Assembly: GCA_947579605.1 (NCBI GenBank)
Contig: OX388327.1
Coordinates: 2,467,122 to 2,531,121, forward strand
From: Athripsodes cinereus
Lineage: Eukaryota; Arthropoda; Insecta; Trichoptera; Leptoceridae
Direction of reading: 5' to 3'
Length of the DNA stretch: 64,000 nucleotides
In this document: one piece after another, positions 11,733 to 23,254 of the stretch
How the letters are laid out: every line of letters begins with the position of its first letter
Position numbering within the stretch: position 1 is the stretch's first letter
The notes under the pieces: model-generated
The model's input: only the letters and a program-made list of their open reading frames with translations
Databases searched by the model: none
Told to the model about the DNA's origin: nothing
Program-made: the position numbers and the translations under genes

Positions 11733-12009
11733 ATTAAAGCTGTGATATAAAAGTTTTTCTCTACCCATACCTACAGGTGCAGTTGCTACTACTGAACATT
11801 TTTCAAACATTGTAAGCAACATATTTTTTAGTAAAAATATTAGTAAAATATCATAAAATTGTATATTACGATTGATTGGTAAAGCAGTATTGGAATTTTA
11901 TTTTGAAGCGGTCTATTAAACACCGACTGTATCAATACTCAATGACCAGCTCAGTAAAATATGTAATATCTAATAAATATTTTAGACTTGTTCATATGTA
12001 TATATATAT

Positions 12010-12262
12010 CTCATCATCATCTCATCCCGCCCTCAACGCTCCTCTCGGGAGCACAGGGCAGAAACCAACCTCCTCCATTCAGAGCGTCTCTGAGCCAATT
12101 GCGTCACCTCTTTCCACGACATTCCCTACGCTCCGATATCGTTGTCATAGGAACGGTGTATTGTGAAAGAAGGACGCCCGGGCCGACGGAACCCTGACGG
12201 ACGGAAGAACAGTGCTCTTTTTGGCCAACTATCATTGGGCATTCTCAAAACATGTCCCAGCC
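12010..12262 (-). mobile_element. LINE C-terminus with trinucleotide tail
   Basis: Minus-strand peptide includes HRSYDNDI and RRLVSAL, with frame damage, followed by a (GAT)n tail seen here as ATCTCATCATCATC. Two better copies are at 48560-48832 and 61758-61985. Confidence 0.75.
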
Positions 12263-12299
12263 AGGACCATGTATATATCTACAAATATAGTACTTCCAC

Positions 12300-12570
12300 A
12301 ATCAGCCATAGTGACGTTCTCACACTTCTCCTTTCAGACAAGTATGTCCTCTTTGTCATTCTTTCCTTTTCCATTCGTTCCACATCTCAATTTATTTACA
12401 CGCATTATATCCACAACACTCCTCTTGCATCCGCTCATTCTTATAATATCCTCATTCCTCACTCTTATCACGCAACGTTTTACCACCCATTCATCTCAGC
12501 GATCTCATCTCCTCAGCATTTATTCCACTTTCGTCCCTCTTCAACCATGTCCATGTTTCGCTTGCATACA
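12300..12570 (-). mobile_element. LINE C-terminal region, RMNEDRM family
   Basis: The antisense of GTTCCACATCTCAATTTATT encodes NKLRCGT-type sequence. The stretch to 12570 matches the decayed copies at 44150-44390, 55400-55564 plus 56846-56990, and 57215-57415. Confidence 0.6.
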
Positions 12571-12705
12571 TAATTACATACATACATACATCTTCTTCTC
12601 CTTGTCCTAGTTGGGTCGGGGGCCCATTGCGCCTAGGTACCTCCTCCAGAGATCCCTGTCCACCGCTGCTTCCAGGACCTCTGGCCACTCCAAAACATGT
12701 CAAGT
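12571..12705 (-). mobile_element. second LINE C-terminal scrap
   Basis: Minus strand reads GVARGPGSSGGQGSLEEVPR, then a proline-rich end, a stop and CATA repeats. I see no second copy. Retroelement origin is inferred from the W/R-rich end and the tail. Confidence 0.35.
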
Positions 12706-12709
12706 ACGT

Positions 12710-13200
12710 AATAAATATTTTTGTAAACTATCATTATTGTGTAATGTATTTATAACAAAATAAAGTTTTTGAATTTGAATGATAAATTTGAATTTGATTG
12801 AGTCAAAAATATCGAAGTTTAGGTAAGTTCCTTAACAGCCATAGTTGCTAGTATGATTTTCTATGCAGAATTTAAGTACATTTATTGAAGCAATACTTGT
12901 CTACTATGTAATGTTACTAACAAACTGTTGGGTAGCTTGCGTTGAATAAAATTTTTGGGGTCACAATATATCGACATTGGTTGCTTTTGTATGGATCAAA
13001 TATTTGATAATATAATCAAAGAAAAGACGTATATAAAATCATTATGAATCTTAAAGTAACGCTAATTTAATTTAGGGATAATTTTGTTAACTTTAAATAT
13101 ATATTTTTTTTATTTCTATATTTATTTGAGAAAAAATTCTTCTGGTGCAAACATGTAAATAATTTTTAATATACATCTTTTTGTCTTGTGTATTTGTTTT
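12710..13200. other. AT-rich interval, nothing recognised
   Basis: Short frames only. AATAAAG near 12760 may mark another retroposed tail. Confidence 0.35.
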
Positions 13201-13203
13201 AAA

Positions 13204-13338
13204 AATATTTATTTATTTTATTCTTCACTGTACATCGGTTACATTATTTCAAATCAATAAAAAATATCAGTTATACAATTCAATGTACAGAGGGCGAGTT
13301 TATCGCTAAAATGTGTTGTCTCCCAACTAACCCGGTTA
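13204..13338 (-). mobile_element. LINE 3' end with stem-loop
   Basis: It contains the antisense GGGCGAGTTTATCGCTAAAA followed by GTTGTCTCCCAACTAACCC, preceded by TTTATTTTATTCTTCACTGT. The stem is partly lost in this copy. Confidence 0.7.
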
Positions 13339-13629
13339 TTAATAAAATATCTTTATTTCCTTAAGAAAATTACTCAGTAGACACCTCATCTACAGAGCTA
13401 GCTGACTGAGGAAACTCCCTTAAGTAGGAACTAAAAGTGTCCCGATGCTAACGAATCGGATTAGGCTGGTTTGATTTCGTTTTATCTATGGCACGTTCAT
13501 TAATCTCACCTATTTTTATTTCAACACATTTTATTGAGTAGTTTTCATAACTCTCTGTCTATGTCATAATTGAACTGTAGAGTACGCCTTGATTACATCA
13601 ATATTCTATACAAAATATGAGGTTTTCTT

Positions 13630-13857
13630 CACAAATAAGGTAGCTGGCTGATCAACTCCATGAAATAAACATGAAAGCTGTCCTCAAAGTGCCAACAAAA
13701 ATGAAGACAATCATGATGGATGACAAACCTCATCTTCGAATGTAAGGTGTAAAGTGTCTTTATTTTTTCAAACACCTGCATTTTACGGGTAACTCAAAAA
13801 TTTACGGAAAATAGTGGGAGACAAACTCTTTGCCGGGTGCTCCAAAGAATGAACGTA
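13630..13857 (-). repeat. family B short repeat
   Basis: Nearly complete antisense copy. It keeps GCTGTCCTCAAAGTGCCAAC, the CAAACCTCAT block, ACACCTGCATTTTACGGGTA and the end CCGGGTGCTCCAAAGAATGA. Confidence 0.75.
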
Positions 13858-13859
13858 AA

Positions 13860-14530
13860 ATATGAGATATATGTCTCCTTCCACCTTAGACCTCCCTCCT
13901 CTTCTTTTGTAACCTTCAAAAAACTTACTTCCACACTTCTTAATGAATCAGCAGGTACACAGTAATCTTCCCCCCCCCCCTTTTTTTCCTTAGCCCTTAA
14001 TTTGTGTTTTTGTGCTAGTGTGATGATTGTGTGAGCGTGCGTGACTGTGTATATGTAGGCATGTTGAGATGACCGAAATATTAGGTACCTATGTTTTTTA
14101 ATTTAATTGTGGCGCATGGTATTGGATGATGGCTGATCTCTGAAAGATTAACCTTTTTTCTAACTTTACATATGTAGTTATTGTCTGTTTTGTGCTTTTA
14201 ACATTTATAAAATAAAAATAAAAAAAAAACAGATTTTTCGTTATCTTAACTTTGTCTTCTTCCGTTTGCTTCAGTTGGTAACTTAATGACCTACTGACTC
14301 CAGACCTAAATATGTGACTAAAAGACTCTTTGCCCTTTTACCCAAAAATAAGTTTGTTGACAACTTGAGATTCCTCTCACGCTGTGCCCTATTCCTTATT
14401 AAACTAATATTATCTGCCACAATACATTAACAGTATATTTTTACCGTGAATCGTGACGGGTATCTCATGCTGAAAAACAACAATGGTAAGTAAAAATAAT
14501 ATTTGTTAATTGTAGAACTATATCTGGGAG
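13860..14530. other. upstream region of gene B
   Basis: It holds a C-run followed by a T-run near 13972-13988 and an A-rich tail near 14205-14235 that may end an old retroposon. An ATG followed by GTAAGT at 14483 was considered as exon 1 of gene B and rejected (see there). Confidence 0.4.
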
Positions 14531-14537
14531 GGGTCTC

Positions 14538-14545
14538 TATAAATA
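14538..14545 (+). promoter_or_regulatory. TATA box of cuticle gene B
   Basis: TATAAATA, 113 bases before the ATG at 14651. The start site would fall near 14568. The octamer is identical to that of gene A. Confidence 0.6.
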
Positions 14546-14650
14546 ACAAATACGTTTTGCACTTCAACATACAACAAGACAAGCAGAGCTGTGATTGGTG
14601 CATTGGACCAAGTAACCATTAGCCATTCAAATATAATATTATAGAACATA

Positions 14651-16144
14651 ATGAATCGATTGGTGAGTTTGAATTCGATTTTAGAATTATCATTCGATTT
14701 TTTCGACGATAATAAGTTTTATATACTTGTCTGAAAGAAAGGGTGTGAGAACCACGTGGCTTGATCACGTGGATCAAATTCTCAAGGACGGCCGCGTGTT
14801 GAGTAAGAGGAATCGACGTGCATGTATGAGAATCTGTATGAATGTGGAGGAAGCAAAGGAAGTGTGTAAAGATAGATCTGTTTGGCGTTCCGTTCTCTCT
14901 GCCTACCCTACTTGGGACACGGCGTGAGCGTATAGTATGGTATAATAGTATAGTGTAAATTTTATTGTACAAAATATTTAGACAAAAATAATAAAATTAC
15001 AATATGTTATGTACAAACAGTTTTGCACAATCGGCGAGTTTATCGCAGAGACGCGATGTCTTCCAACTAACCCAACAAAATAAAACAAATGATTAATTTA
15101 AAATAATGATAAAAATATTTTAAAAACATGCCAGTCTTTAAGACGATGTATAGAAACTAAAATATAAGCCATATATACATAAATAATACAGACAATGTGC
15201 TTTTTTTCTTATTTACGTTTAGAGTACCTATTTACTATTTTTTGTTTTTTTTTTTTTAACTGGATTTGTGCACAAGGTGCAGAAGATAAAAACAACGCTC
15301 AAACTTATCATATTTTTTACATTCTTTCTACACTTAATGTGAGTAAAAACGCTTTAAATCTTTTTTCCAGGTTTGTGTTCTCGCTGTTATCAGCGCTGCA
15401 TCAGCACAAAGCTGGGGAGGAAACCATGGATACAGGGACGAAGGCTACAGGGACGAAGGATACAGTGCCCCAAGAAGACCAGTTGTACCAGCACCATTAG
15501 CAAATGACGGAAGAGTCATAGACACACCGGAAATAGCCAATTTAAAAGCTGCACACTTTGCAGCACATGACGCAGCAATCAAAGCACTCCCACCACAGAG
15601 GGGATACCAACAAGACTACAGACAAGAATACAGACCTCAAGAACAACAACAGAGATTCCAAGACTATCGCTCGAAAGAATACAGAGGTCCTCAAGAATTC
15701 AGCAACAAAATAAATGAAGATTACGACAATTACGACGATAGGGAATCATCTGGATATCAAATCAAAGAAAACAACGAAGAACCAAGATGGAGGGGACCAT
15801 TAGCTAAAGTTGAATTCACTGAAGATGGTAAATTCATAAAAGATACACCAGAAGTATATCGTGCAAGACAAGATCATTTAGCCGCTTTGGATGCTGCAAG
15901 AAAGAGTCCTTTGTATCAACCAGAACCCCCAACTAAATATTACGAACAGCAACAGCAGAACAATAATAATTATGATGAAGGAAAGGATTCTCGAGGATAT
16001 CAAGGTAACCAAGGTGGTGGATACCAAGGTAATCAAGGTGGATATCAAGTAAACCAAAGAGAAGGAGGATACGATGATGGACAATACAGATCATCAGCAG
16101 GTGGAAACCACTATTCAGCAAGGCCTCAAGGTTACTACAACTGA
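14651..16144 (+). CDS. cuticle protein B, two exons (14651-14662, 15371-16144)
   Basis: Secreted structural cuticle protein of 261 residues. Exon 1 is ATG AAT CGA TTG (MNRL) with donor GTGAGT at 14663. Exon 2 starts after TTTTTTCCAG at 15371, in phase 0, and stays open for 774 bases. Joined residues 1-16, MNRLVCVLAVISAASA, make a clean signal peptide with cleavage before Q17. DGRVIDTPEIANLKAAH lies at 50-66 after a YRDEG repeat. A charged, Gln/Tyr-rich linker follows, then the second, more diverged motif [18 protein letters not shown] at 156-173. The C-terminal third is Q/N/G/Y-rich with GGYQGNQ-type repeats, a composition common in extensible cuticle. The 708-bp intron contains two retroelement pieces. 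The choice of 14651 over 14483 rests on the TATA spacing, the four-codon exon shared with gene A and the better signal peptide. Confidence 0.85.
14735..14932 (+). mobile_element. LINE C-terminus in intron of gene B
   Basis: Encodes GVRTTWLDHVDQILKD, then CMNVEEAKEVCKDRSVWRSV and a stop, followed by imperfect TAGTATGGTATAATAG repeats as tail. It is the best copy of this LINE family here; scraps lie at 7805 and 40441. Confidence 0.8.
14955..15073 (-). mobile_element. LINE 3' end with stem-loop in intron of gene B
   Basis: Antisense copy containing CGGCGAGTTTATCGCAGAGA, then CGCGATGTCTTCCAACTAAC. It sits immediately after the sense-oriented LINE end, so two unrelated retroelement 3' ends lie tail to tail within one intron. 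Confidence 0.7.
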
Positions 16145-16431
16145 TTAATGAACAAACTGTGATATATTTTTATATGATTTATTTTAATATTGTTAAATGA
16201 ATTTTTGTATTATGTATACTTACACAATAGCTACATGATATTTTATTGCCAAATATTATAATGAAAACTATTAGATATTACTGAATATATTATTATTTTA
16301 ATTATATTTGTATTTATTTACATATCCACGGCTTGAACCTCTTACATGTTAAACAATGCACAAAAAAAAAACAAATCATCGTTTTCATTTACAACACAGT
16401 TGGAGCAAGACAAGAACAACGATTGACGAAG
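16145..16431 (+). other. 3' UTR region of gene B
   Basis: AT-rich with no coding frame. The first clear AATAAA (16432-16437) lies at the boundary of the duplicated block that follows. Confidence 0.4.
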
Positions 16432-16432
16432 A

Positions 16433-16828
16433 ATAAAATACAAGTGGGAATCAAATAATAGAATTTATAAATTTGGTCAAATCAAATCATTCTATTATGG
16501 TAGACAAATGAAAATATTGGAGTATCAATATTTTTTTAAGTAATAAATATACTACTACTACTATACCATCACGGCATATCCCACAAGTGGGGTAGCCAGC
16601 AGACCAGCTGCATGTAAGAATACAAGCATGTAAGCATGCAATAAAATACAAGTGGGAATCAAATAATAGAATTTATAAATTTGGTCAAATCAAATCATTC
16701 TATTATGGTAGACAAATGAAAATATTGGAGTATCAATATTTTTTTAAGTAATAAATATACTACTACTACTATACCATCACGGCATATCCCACAAGTGGGG
16801 TAGCCAGCAGACCAGCTGCATGTAAGAA
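16433..16828. repeat. 208-bp direct tandem duplication
   Basis: The sequence from 16433 recurs at +208 with no difference that I can see, up to AGCTGCATGTAAGAA (16606-16620 and 16814-16828). Each unit includes the 3' half of an antisense family B repeat. The identity implies a recent duplication or an assembly artefact. Confidence 0.85.
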
Positions 16829-16925
16829 ACATGCAAACTGTCCTCTTCGTGCCAATATAAAATCAAGACATTCAGGATGGGTGGCAAACCTCATCGCTGA
16901 ATTTAAGATGTACAATGTCTTAATA
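16553..16925 (-). repeat. family B short repeat, one half copy and one longer copy
   Basis: The half copy (16553-16620) and the start of the longer copy (16761-16925) share the triplet head TACTACTACTACTATACCAT because both lie in the tandem duplication. The longer one extends to the CAAACCTCATCGCTGAATTT block. Confidence 0.8.
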
Positions 16926-16928
16926 AAT

Positions 16929-17105
16929 GAGTTCGTCGGTAGCCTGGAGGTAGAGTCTCGACCTCATGAACAAGGGGTCCGTGGTTCGATCCCAGTGCCG
17001 GCAAACTCCCCTTTCACGACACAAGCTTTTAGCTTACTGTGAAAGGTGTATAAGGTTGTATTTGGGTTTATAACAAAACCCAGATATATCTTTAAAAAAA
17101 AAAAT
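16929..17105 (+). mobile_element. SINE family A, full copy
   Basis: It starts GAGTTCGTCGGTAGCCTGGA and carries GGTTCGATCCC, the tail hairpin and a terminal A-run. Little diverged from the copy at 59911. Confidence 0.9.
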
Positions 17106-17504
17106 ATGTCAAGAATAAAAATTGTTTTACAGTAAAGAGATGTCAAGTAGATGGAAAAATACTTAAATTTAATTTTTTATGTTGTTTTTTAATTTGTCTA
17201 AACGGATATCGAAAAAATGCTTCCTTTTTCACCATCGTAAAAAATTCACCAACTTAAAAAAAAATAACTGAAAGAGTAGCGTTGCTTGTGTGTATTACCG
17301 ATTGAATCAATATGTAAGTTCTGAAAAGCTTCACATTCATCCGTGCTTTTGTTAAGACATACGTTGGTTTGTTGATATATTGGATAAAAGCACACAACAA
17401 TATACCTATTTATTATTATGTGCTTTTATCATTGAAGAAAGATGTTATTATTTCTAGTATAAACCCTGAATCGACTACAATCTGGTGTAGGAAATTGACG
17501 TGAC

Positions 17505-17600
17505 AATAGAGAACGATGGGGCTTCCTACAAGACGAATCCGGAGCATGTGACTGTGGTGCAGCACAGACCATGACACACTTGTTAGAGTGTCTAGTTGTT
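17505..17600 (+). mobile_element. LINE C-terminal fragment, CDCG family
   Basis: Encodes GFLQDESGACDCGAAQTMTH and LLEC. This is the zinc-knuckle-like CxCGxxxTMxHLLxC end of a LINE polyprotein. The antisense copy at 38940-39240 is longer, and a third copy was split by a hAT at 21731. Confidence 0.75.
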
Positions 17601-17805
17601 AATATTATTATTATTTGTGTTAATTTTTTTCATAATATATCACAATTTATTGCAAGTTACAAATATGTGCCTAAATATTAATCTATAATTATTGGTGTTT
17701 TTATACTACATAGGTAGTATCCCCATGAATGCCTAGACAGTTATACACTTGTATTTCGGTTAAATATTTAAATACGAGATTAATATTTTAAATGTTTTAA
17801 ATTTT

Positions 17806-18420
17806 AACATGGCAACAGAACTGCCATCCACATTTCTCAGCATTATACAACCAGACAAGTCTCCATATGATCAGTCATGGTCACACAAAATCTTAACAGT
17901 CTATTTCCGAGAAAAATTCACTTATCCAGATATAATAATAATAATAATCTTTAAGCACAAAATTAGTATACAAAGAAGAAAAAACATGGTAACATATGTA
18001 ACAATAAAATACATAATTTTGTGCAATGGGCGAGTTTATTGCTGAAGCGCAATATCTTCCAACTAACCCACTAAACAAAAACAAATAATAATAATAATAT
18101 ATAAATAAATAAGTAAAACAAAATATACAGGATATCAAAGGATTAGGTTCAAAACAAACCGGGTTCAAAATACCAGCATTGTGCCTGAAATATCTGTGTT
18201 CAGAAACTTTCTAACATTATCACATGTGTTTATTATAATAGATTTTTTAATGTTAATGTACGAATTAACCGGTAAAAGTAATTTTTGTAAATTATTCATT
18301 AAAGATTTCGGAGTTACCCCTGTAGCTGACATGACTAAAGTAATTATATAAACGGACCTGCCAATAATGCCAAATATTTTTTATTTCTCCTGCTAGTTCT
18401 GTATAAGTATTTATTGTATT
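17806..18420 (-). mobile_element. non-LTR retrotransposon C-terminal fragment, copy 2
   Basis: It aligns by eye to 3656-4100 from CTGCCATCCACATTTCTCAG through GGAGTTACCCCTGTAGCTGA, except for an inserted block at 17932-18123. Coding capacity is lost. Confidence 0.75.
17932..18123 (-). mobile_element. LINE 3' end inserted into another LINE
   Basis: Stem-loop family copy (CGAGTTTATTGCTGAAGCGC, then TATCTTCCAACTAACCC). The interrupted target reads CCAGATATACAGGATATC in the uninterrupted copy at 3814, which puts the breakpoint at ATATA, repeated on both sides. Confidence 0.75.
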
Positions 18421-18580
18421 TTTGATTGAATAAAGATTATTATTATTATTAAATAATATGAAAATCACTAAAGAAATTGATAGTACAGAAAGAAATCAGC
18501 ATTCTTTCAATGTTACGTATTAAGCGTTATAATACTAACTGCGAACAACAAACACGCAATAGGTTTACATATACATAGTG

Positions 18581-19256
18581 CAGTGGTTCTTAACCTTTTT
18601 GGGGGTACCGAACCTCACCAGTTACATAATATGCATTCACCGAACCCCTCCTAATTTGAAAAATAAAATTAGATTTTTACAAATTCAAAACATGGTATAT
18701 ATTTATATATAGGTGAACAAAATGAAAAAATAAATAAAAACAAAGATCAAAACATTAAATTTAAATGGTTAAATCAAAACACGAAAAATATTAATTAATA
18801 TTTACTTCAAATCAGCGTGACTTCTGCTGTTGCCTTTCAGAAACCAATTCGGAAATTCGCGGCTTTACCTTGGCAAGTGCCACTCTCATGTAATTGTCTA
18901 TTCCTCTTATTCATTTTTATATCCAACATCATCGAAAAGGATTGCTAGCAAAGATATTTTGTAACAAACGGTATAAAAATCTCCAGACCTTTCTTAGCAA
19001 TAACAGGGTATGTTTCCATTTGTTGACACCAAAACGTTGAGAGCGATGTTCTTCTGAAGAGCTGCTGTTGAACCTGGCTCTGCTGAATTTCAATGATTTC
19101 ATCAAATTTGTGATGGCGGTTTGAAGGAATTATCGTAGTATTTTTTTCTTTTCCAACTCGCAAAACTATCTTGCCTTAAAAATTATTTTCACCGAACCCC
19201 CAAGACTGACTCACCGAACCCTTGGGGTTCGATCGAACCCAGGTTAAGAACCACTG
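18581..19256 (-). mobile_element. hAT transposon, internally shortened
   Basis: Inverted ends CAGTGGTTCTTAACC and GGTTAAGAACCACTG, flanked by the perfect 8-bp duplication ACATAGTG at 18573-18580 and 19257-19264. The minus strand encodes a transposase C-terminal remnant: TSLSTFWCQQMETYPVIAKK then IPFVTKYLC. This resembles the hAT dimerisation region of ZBED5/SPIN-like transposases. Only about 0.7 kb remains, so the element is not autonomous. Confidence 0.88.
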
Positions 19257-19264
19257 ACATAGTG

Positions 19265-19690
19265 CAATAGAAAAATATTTTATTCAATTGTTATGCAATT
19301 ATTGTTCATATTTATTGAATTATTAATATTATAGGTTATCGTTACTGTTGTTATCACTTTTTATTATCTAAGTTCTACCTTTACCTAGAATTATTATAGT
19401 AAAACTATGAATGTTTTAAAAGAGCCACGATGCTCTTTTGTTACTTGACTATATATAAATCTCGATCGATTGCAGCAAACCGTTTCAATAACAATACTCG
19501 TTGCTGAAATATGGCTTGTTGAAATCGATCGCGATTTATATACAACTAAGTAACAGAATGTATCAAAGAATTCTCTATAACTCGTGTATTTAAGAATTTT
19601 TTATTGTGAATGCTCACATTTTTATATTGTTACTTTAAATAGGTAGGTACATCTTGTGCTATATTATTTTCTACTTCATTATAGTCCTAT
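19265..19690. other. AT-rich interval, nothing recognised
   Basis: It contains a loose inverted repeat (GATTTATATACAACTAAGTA near 19531 against TTACTTGACTATATATAAAT near 19441) that may be an eroded element. Confidence 0.35.
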
Positions 19691-19697
19691 GTATTAA

Positions 19698-19945
19698 TTC
19701 TACAAGATAACTGGATTGGCCACAATATCAAGCACCCAGGGCTGCTTATCACCATCGCGGAGGTCAAGATTGAAGACAGAAATGATAGCAGAAGACCAAG
19801 AGACACTTATATGGACCAGCTGAAGAAGGACATGATCTGTGACTGTGACACATGCATAGAACTAAAGAGACTAGCTGAAAATAGGGAGGAATGAAGAAGA
19901 AAATTCAAACTCTTTGCAGAACAATCCAATGGATTGTAGCTCACT
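19698..19945 (+). mobile_element. LINE C-terminus, DQLKKDM family
   Basis: Encodes DNWIGHNIKHPGLLITI, then RRPRDTYMDQLKKDMICDC and LKRLAENREE. It is interrupted by a stop before KFKLFAEQSNGL. A second copy lies in antisense at 59283-59436. Confidence 0.75.
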
Positions 19946-20109
19946 ATATATACTTCTTTATCTAAAATCACTTTATGCCACAACATATTTATCAAACATT
20001 CTCACCACTATTAGATATAAGAACACCCCCTCTTAAAATTCCTTTTGTTCCATCCAACCCTTGGACTATATGTATAATCTAGGTTAGTTTGTTCTATTCT
20101 TTAGTTTTA

Positions 20110-20270
20110 AGCAACTCTTGCCCTGAAGATGCCGCAAGGCGAAAGCGCTCGGCAATAAGAATTTATTCTATATTAATTGACTAAATAATCGTACGTGAAA
20201 ATTAAACAGTGTTTAGTTTAACATTTTAAAAATCATATTAAAATGAATTTTCACAACGTTAACGCACCTA
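20110..20270 (+). mobile_element. Penelope-like terminus with hammerhead-like core
   Basis: CTGAAGA at 20123-20129, one T, a three-pair stem GCC/GGC closed by GCAA, then GAAA at 20141-20144. About 65 bases on, GTGAAAATTAAACAGTGTTT matches the terminal block of other copies. No ORF is attached. Confidence 0.6.
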
Positions 20271-20274
20271 CATA

Positions 20275-21660
20275 CTTTGAATTTAATCAAACATTATATT
20301 AGGTTTACTGAAAGATTTTTCCGCAAGGCAATATCTACGCCTTTTATAATACTGGGGTTGGGTTTACCCAAGATGAGAACTCTAGATACGCCACTGATAT
20401 CTATTGAATAGTTAATATATTAATTAATTGATAATTACTCAAAGTATATTATTTATAGTGTCCTATATGTAAACTCATTCTAGTTAAGAATAGGCACAAT
20501 AGTTCCCACAATTGAGATCAAAGCAAGGTTGTTTATTTGCATTACAATGATATTTACAATGCTGTTTACATTTGGAGCATGCTTTATGCAAGCAAGCAAT
20601 AAAACAATAGTTAACAAATAGAAAACAATAAATATGTGAATTACCTGTACATAATAATTTATACTAGAATTGTAAATCTAAACTAATAATAAAAGGGAAA
20701 TTCAAAATATCCAAGCAAATTATGAGAATTAGATTATCTCTTCACATTATGTGCATTAAAAGGATAGTCAAAAGGAAGTTGTTAACAGCCGTTCTTACCT
20801 AAGGTACAAATTAGATTTAGCTCTAGTGGTTTCAGGCAACAATTTTTAGTAGGCGCAGAGAAAATTATTCAAATAATTAATGAAATAGCTTTATTAATAA
20901 ATACAAGCCAAAACTTTATATGCAAAAATATTCATGGGTATAAAAAAATAGTATTTTATCACATATAAATAAAATTTAAGTTGTATTTATTCTATAAATT
21001 GAATTTATTTATTTCTCACATCTCTCACATGTCTCACATCCGGCTACTACGCACGCCGTGGGCCTTCTGAATCTTAAAATTTGTGAAACTCGCTATATTC
21101 TTGATTATTGCACATAATAACGTTATATATGTAGTATGCACGGTAAACAACATACCATATTATTACTTATATAAATAAAACAAATGGTTGAATTATAAAC
21201 ATTTTCTATGATTTTTTTGATAATGAAATTTATTTTTGATGTGTATGCAGTTTGTCATAATAATTAAGAAAATCCAAGGGTTGTAAATAAATAACTCAAG
21301 GTGTATTATAAAATTCATGATATTTTAAGATTAATCTTGGTTTTAAAATTTTATTTACACTCTTCTATTATTAAGGATAAATTATTTAAAATAGCACCAC
21401 TCAACGTATCATCATTGCGACGGCAATCTTCAAAAATTATTTTCACTATACGTATTCCTCGCAGCAAAATAAAACTAAAATGATAAAATCGCATTTATAA
21501 ATGTTCAAAATATTATATTAATATAAAAAATAACATACATGTGATCCAGAATTTAAAATATTTAAAAAATAAAATGGTAGTAATTTTGCTAATTCGTTTG
21601 CATGAAATCACAAAGAAGGGGTGTAGAGCCCTCTTAAGAATAAATAACAAGTAACTTAAA
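20275..21660. other. AT-rich interval, nothing recognised
   Basis: 1.4 kb of AT-rich sequence. Open frames are short and low in complexity. No repeat of the window was identified. Confidence 0.4.
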
Positions 21661-22825
21661 AGATTAATAAGTGTGTCTGCGGTGCAGCACAGACCATGCC
21701 TCACTTGTTGGAGTGTCCATTGTGCCATGTCTAGGGGATTCGATCCCGGGATCCCGAATCCCGGGATCCCGGGATCCCGGTTGTATTTTAGTCCCGAAAT
21801 TTTCGGGATTAAATTTAAGAAATCCCGGGATTTTCGGGATTAATACAATTATACAATAAGTCAAATATTTGGTACTCAAGCACATCAATGAATCACTGAC
21901 AGCCGAAGCTTGTGTTAGTATGTATCTTAAAAGAGCGTTATTCTGAGTTCGATATCTCACTAGATACGATATTGTGGCAATAGTTACTGATGGTCCAAAT
22001 CACAGTTGGAAAACTTGTTAATGCAAAGCACCTAGTTTGTTTTGCACACGGTATTCACTTAGCCGTTTGTGATTTATTGTATAGAAAAATACCTGCAAAT
22101 GAACCTATCAGTGATGATATTTTATTTATTTATTTATTTAATACATAAACGGCTATCGCCTTATATTGATGATTTGGATGGTGATAATGAAGAACTGGAC
22201 TCAGGATTAGTCATTAAAATCGGTAATGGTGAGTTTGAATATTAATGAAGTCGTAAAAAAGTTCGTAGTGGTTCTTATTTTTAAAAGAGCATCTTTGAAG
22301 AATGATACTATGCTTCAAAACTTTATTGAAAAGGAACATGGAAGAGAGCTTAATTTATTGTTTAGCTGCAAATCGCGTTGGAATAGTCTTTTAACAATGC
22401 TTGAGCGATTTGATATTTTAAAAAATAGCATCATAAAATCACTCATCGACCTAATTCGAATAAATAATTCATAAAGTCTCTGGTCAATTTGATTTAAAAA
22501 TACGAGTTTAAACATTGATCCCTGTAGTATGTATTTTTTTGTTATGGGTTAAGCTAAATAAGTCTAAGTTGATTTTTTAAAAAAATATTCCAAAATAGTA
22601 CATACAAACAAACATAAATAACAACATTATAGAATATATTGCCCCACTAAACTAAAACTGTTCTGGGTTAAAACCAGAGATGTGCAAAATACTTTCAAAA
22701 AAGTATTTAAATACAAAATACAAATACTTTTGAATTTTTGTATTTCAAATACAAAATACTTTTTCAAAATGATATTTAAGTACAAAATACGTATTTTAAA
22801 TTACCTTTTACAAATAGTCGAACAA

Positions 22826-23205
22826 GGTGTAAGACAGGGGTATTCAATATTTCCAGCACTCTTTAACTATTATATACAGCGAGCCATTGATGAATAGATA
22901 GAAGAAATGAATAACTGGACAAGAGTATAGATAAATGGAGAAAGGGTTGACATGATTCGATATAGCATTGCTTGCAGATAATGAAGATGAGTTGAATAAA
23001 GTCTTAGGAAGAACTATCAAAATACAACATAAAAAATAAATAAAGACAATACAAAATGTATGGTCATTCGAAGAGATGAGGCGACTGCGAAAATAGTCAT
23101 AAATGGAGTGAGTATCAAGCAGGTTAGAGAATTCCTGAACTTGGGCTGCAGAATAAATCAGGATGGATACTCCGAATCTGAAATCGTACGGACTACTGTA
23201 ACATC
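22826..23205 (+). mobile_element. LINE reverse-transcriptase fragment inside the nested hAT
   Basis: Encodes VRQGYSIFPALFNYYIQRAI, ALLADNEDEL in place of the catalytic FADD box, and KTKCMVIRRDE-like and FLNLGCRINQDGYSESEI pieces, with stops between. The order matches the palm region of RTE-type reverse transcriptases. Confidence 0.7.
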
Positions 23206-23254
23206 ATATTATATACAGGACTGCTCCAGACCTTTCTCGATCGTTTTCAGATGG

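Noticed and set aside
12163..12610. Two overlapping frames over 130 codons as genes
   Set aside because: Both lie antisense to LINE C-terminal sequence that recurs at 44150 and 55400.
13972..13988. C-run followed by T-run as a regulatory element of gene B
   Set aside because: Homopolymer runs are frequent here and there is no matching site near genes A or C.
14483..14485. ATG followed by GTAAGT as exon 1 of gene B
   Set aside because: It would make a one-codon exon lying upstream of the TATA box at 14538. The MNRL exon at 14651 has correct promoter spacing and matches gene A.
15887..16144. Separate 85-residue protein at the end of gene B
   Set aside because: It starts at a TTG inside the second exon and is just the C-terminal Q/N/G/Y-rich tail of protein B.
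20123..20144. Canonical hammerhead ribozyme call
   Set aside because: An extra U separates the CUGAAGA core from stem II in every copy, and stems I and III could not be drawn convincingly, so only hammerhead-like is claimed.
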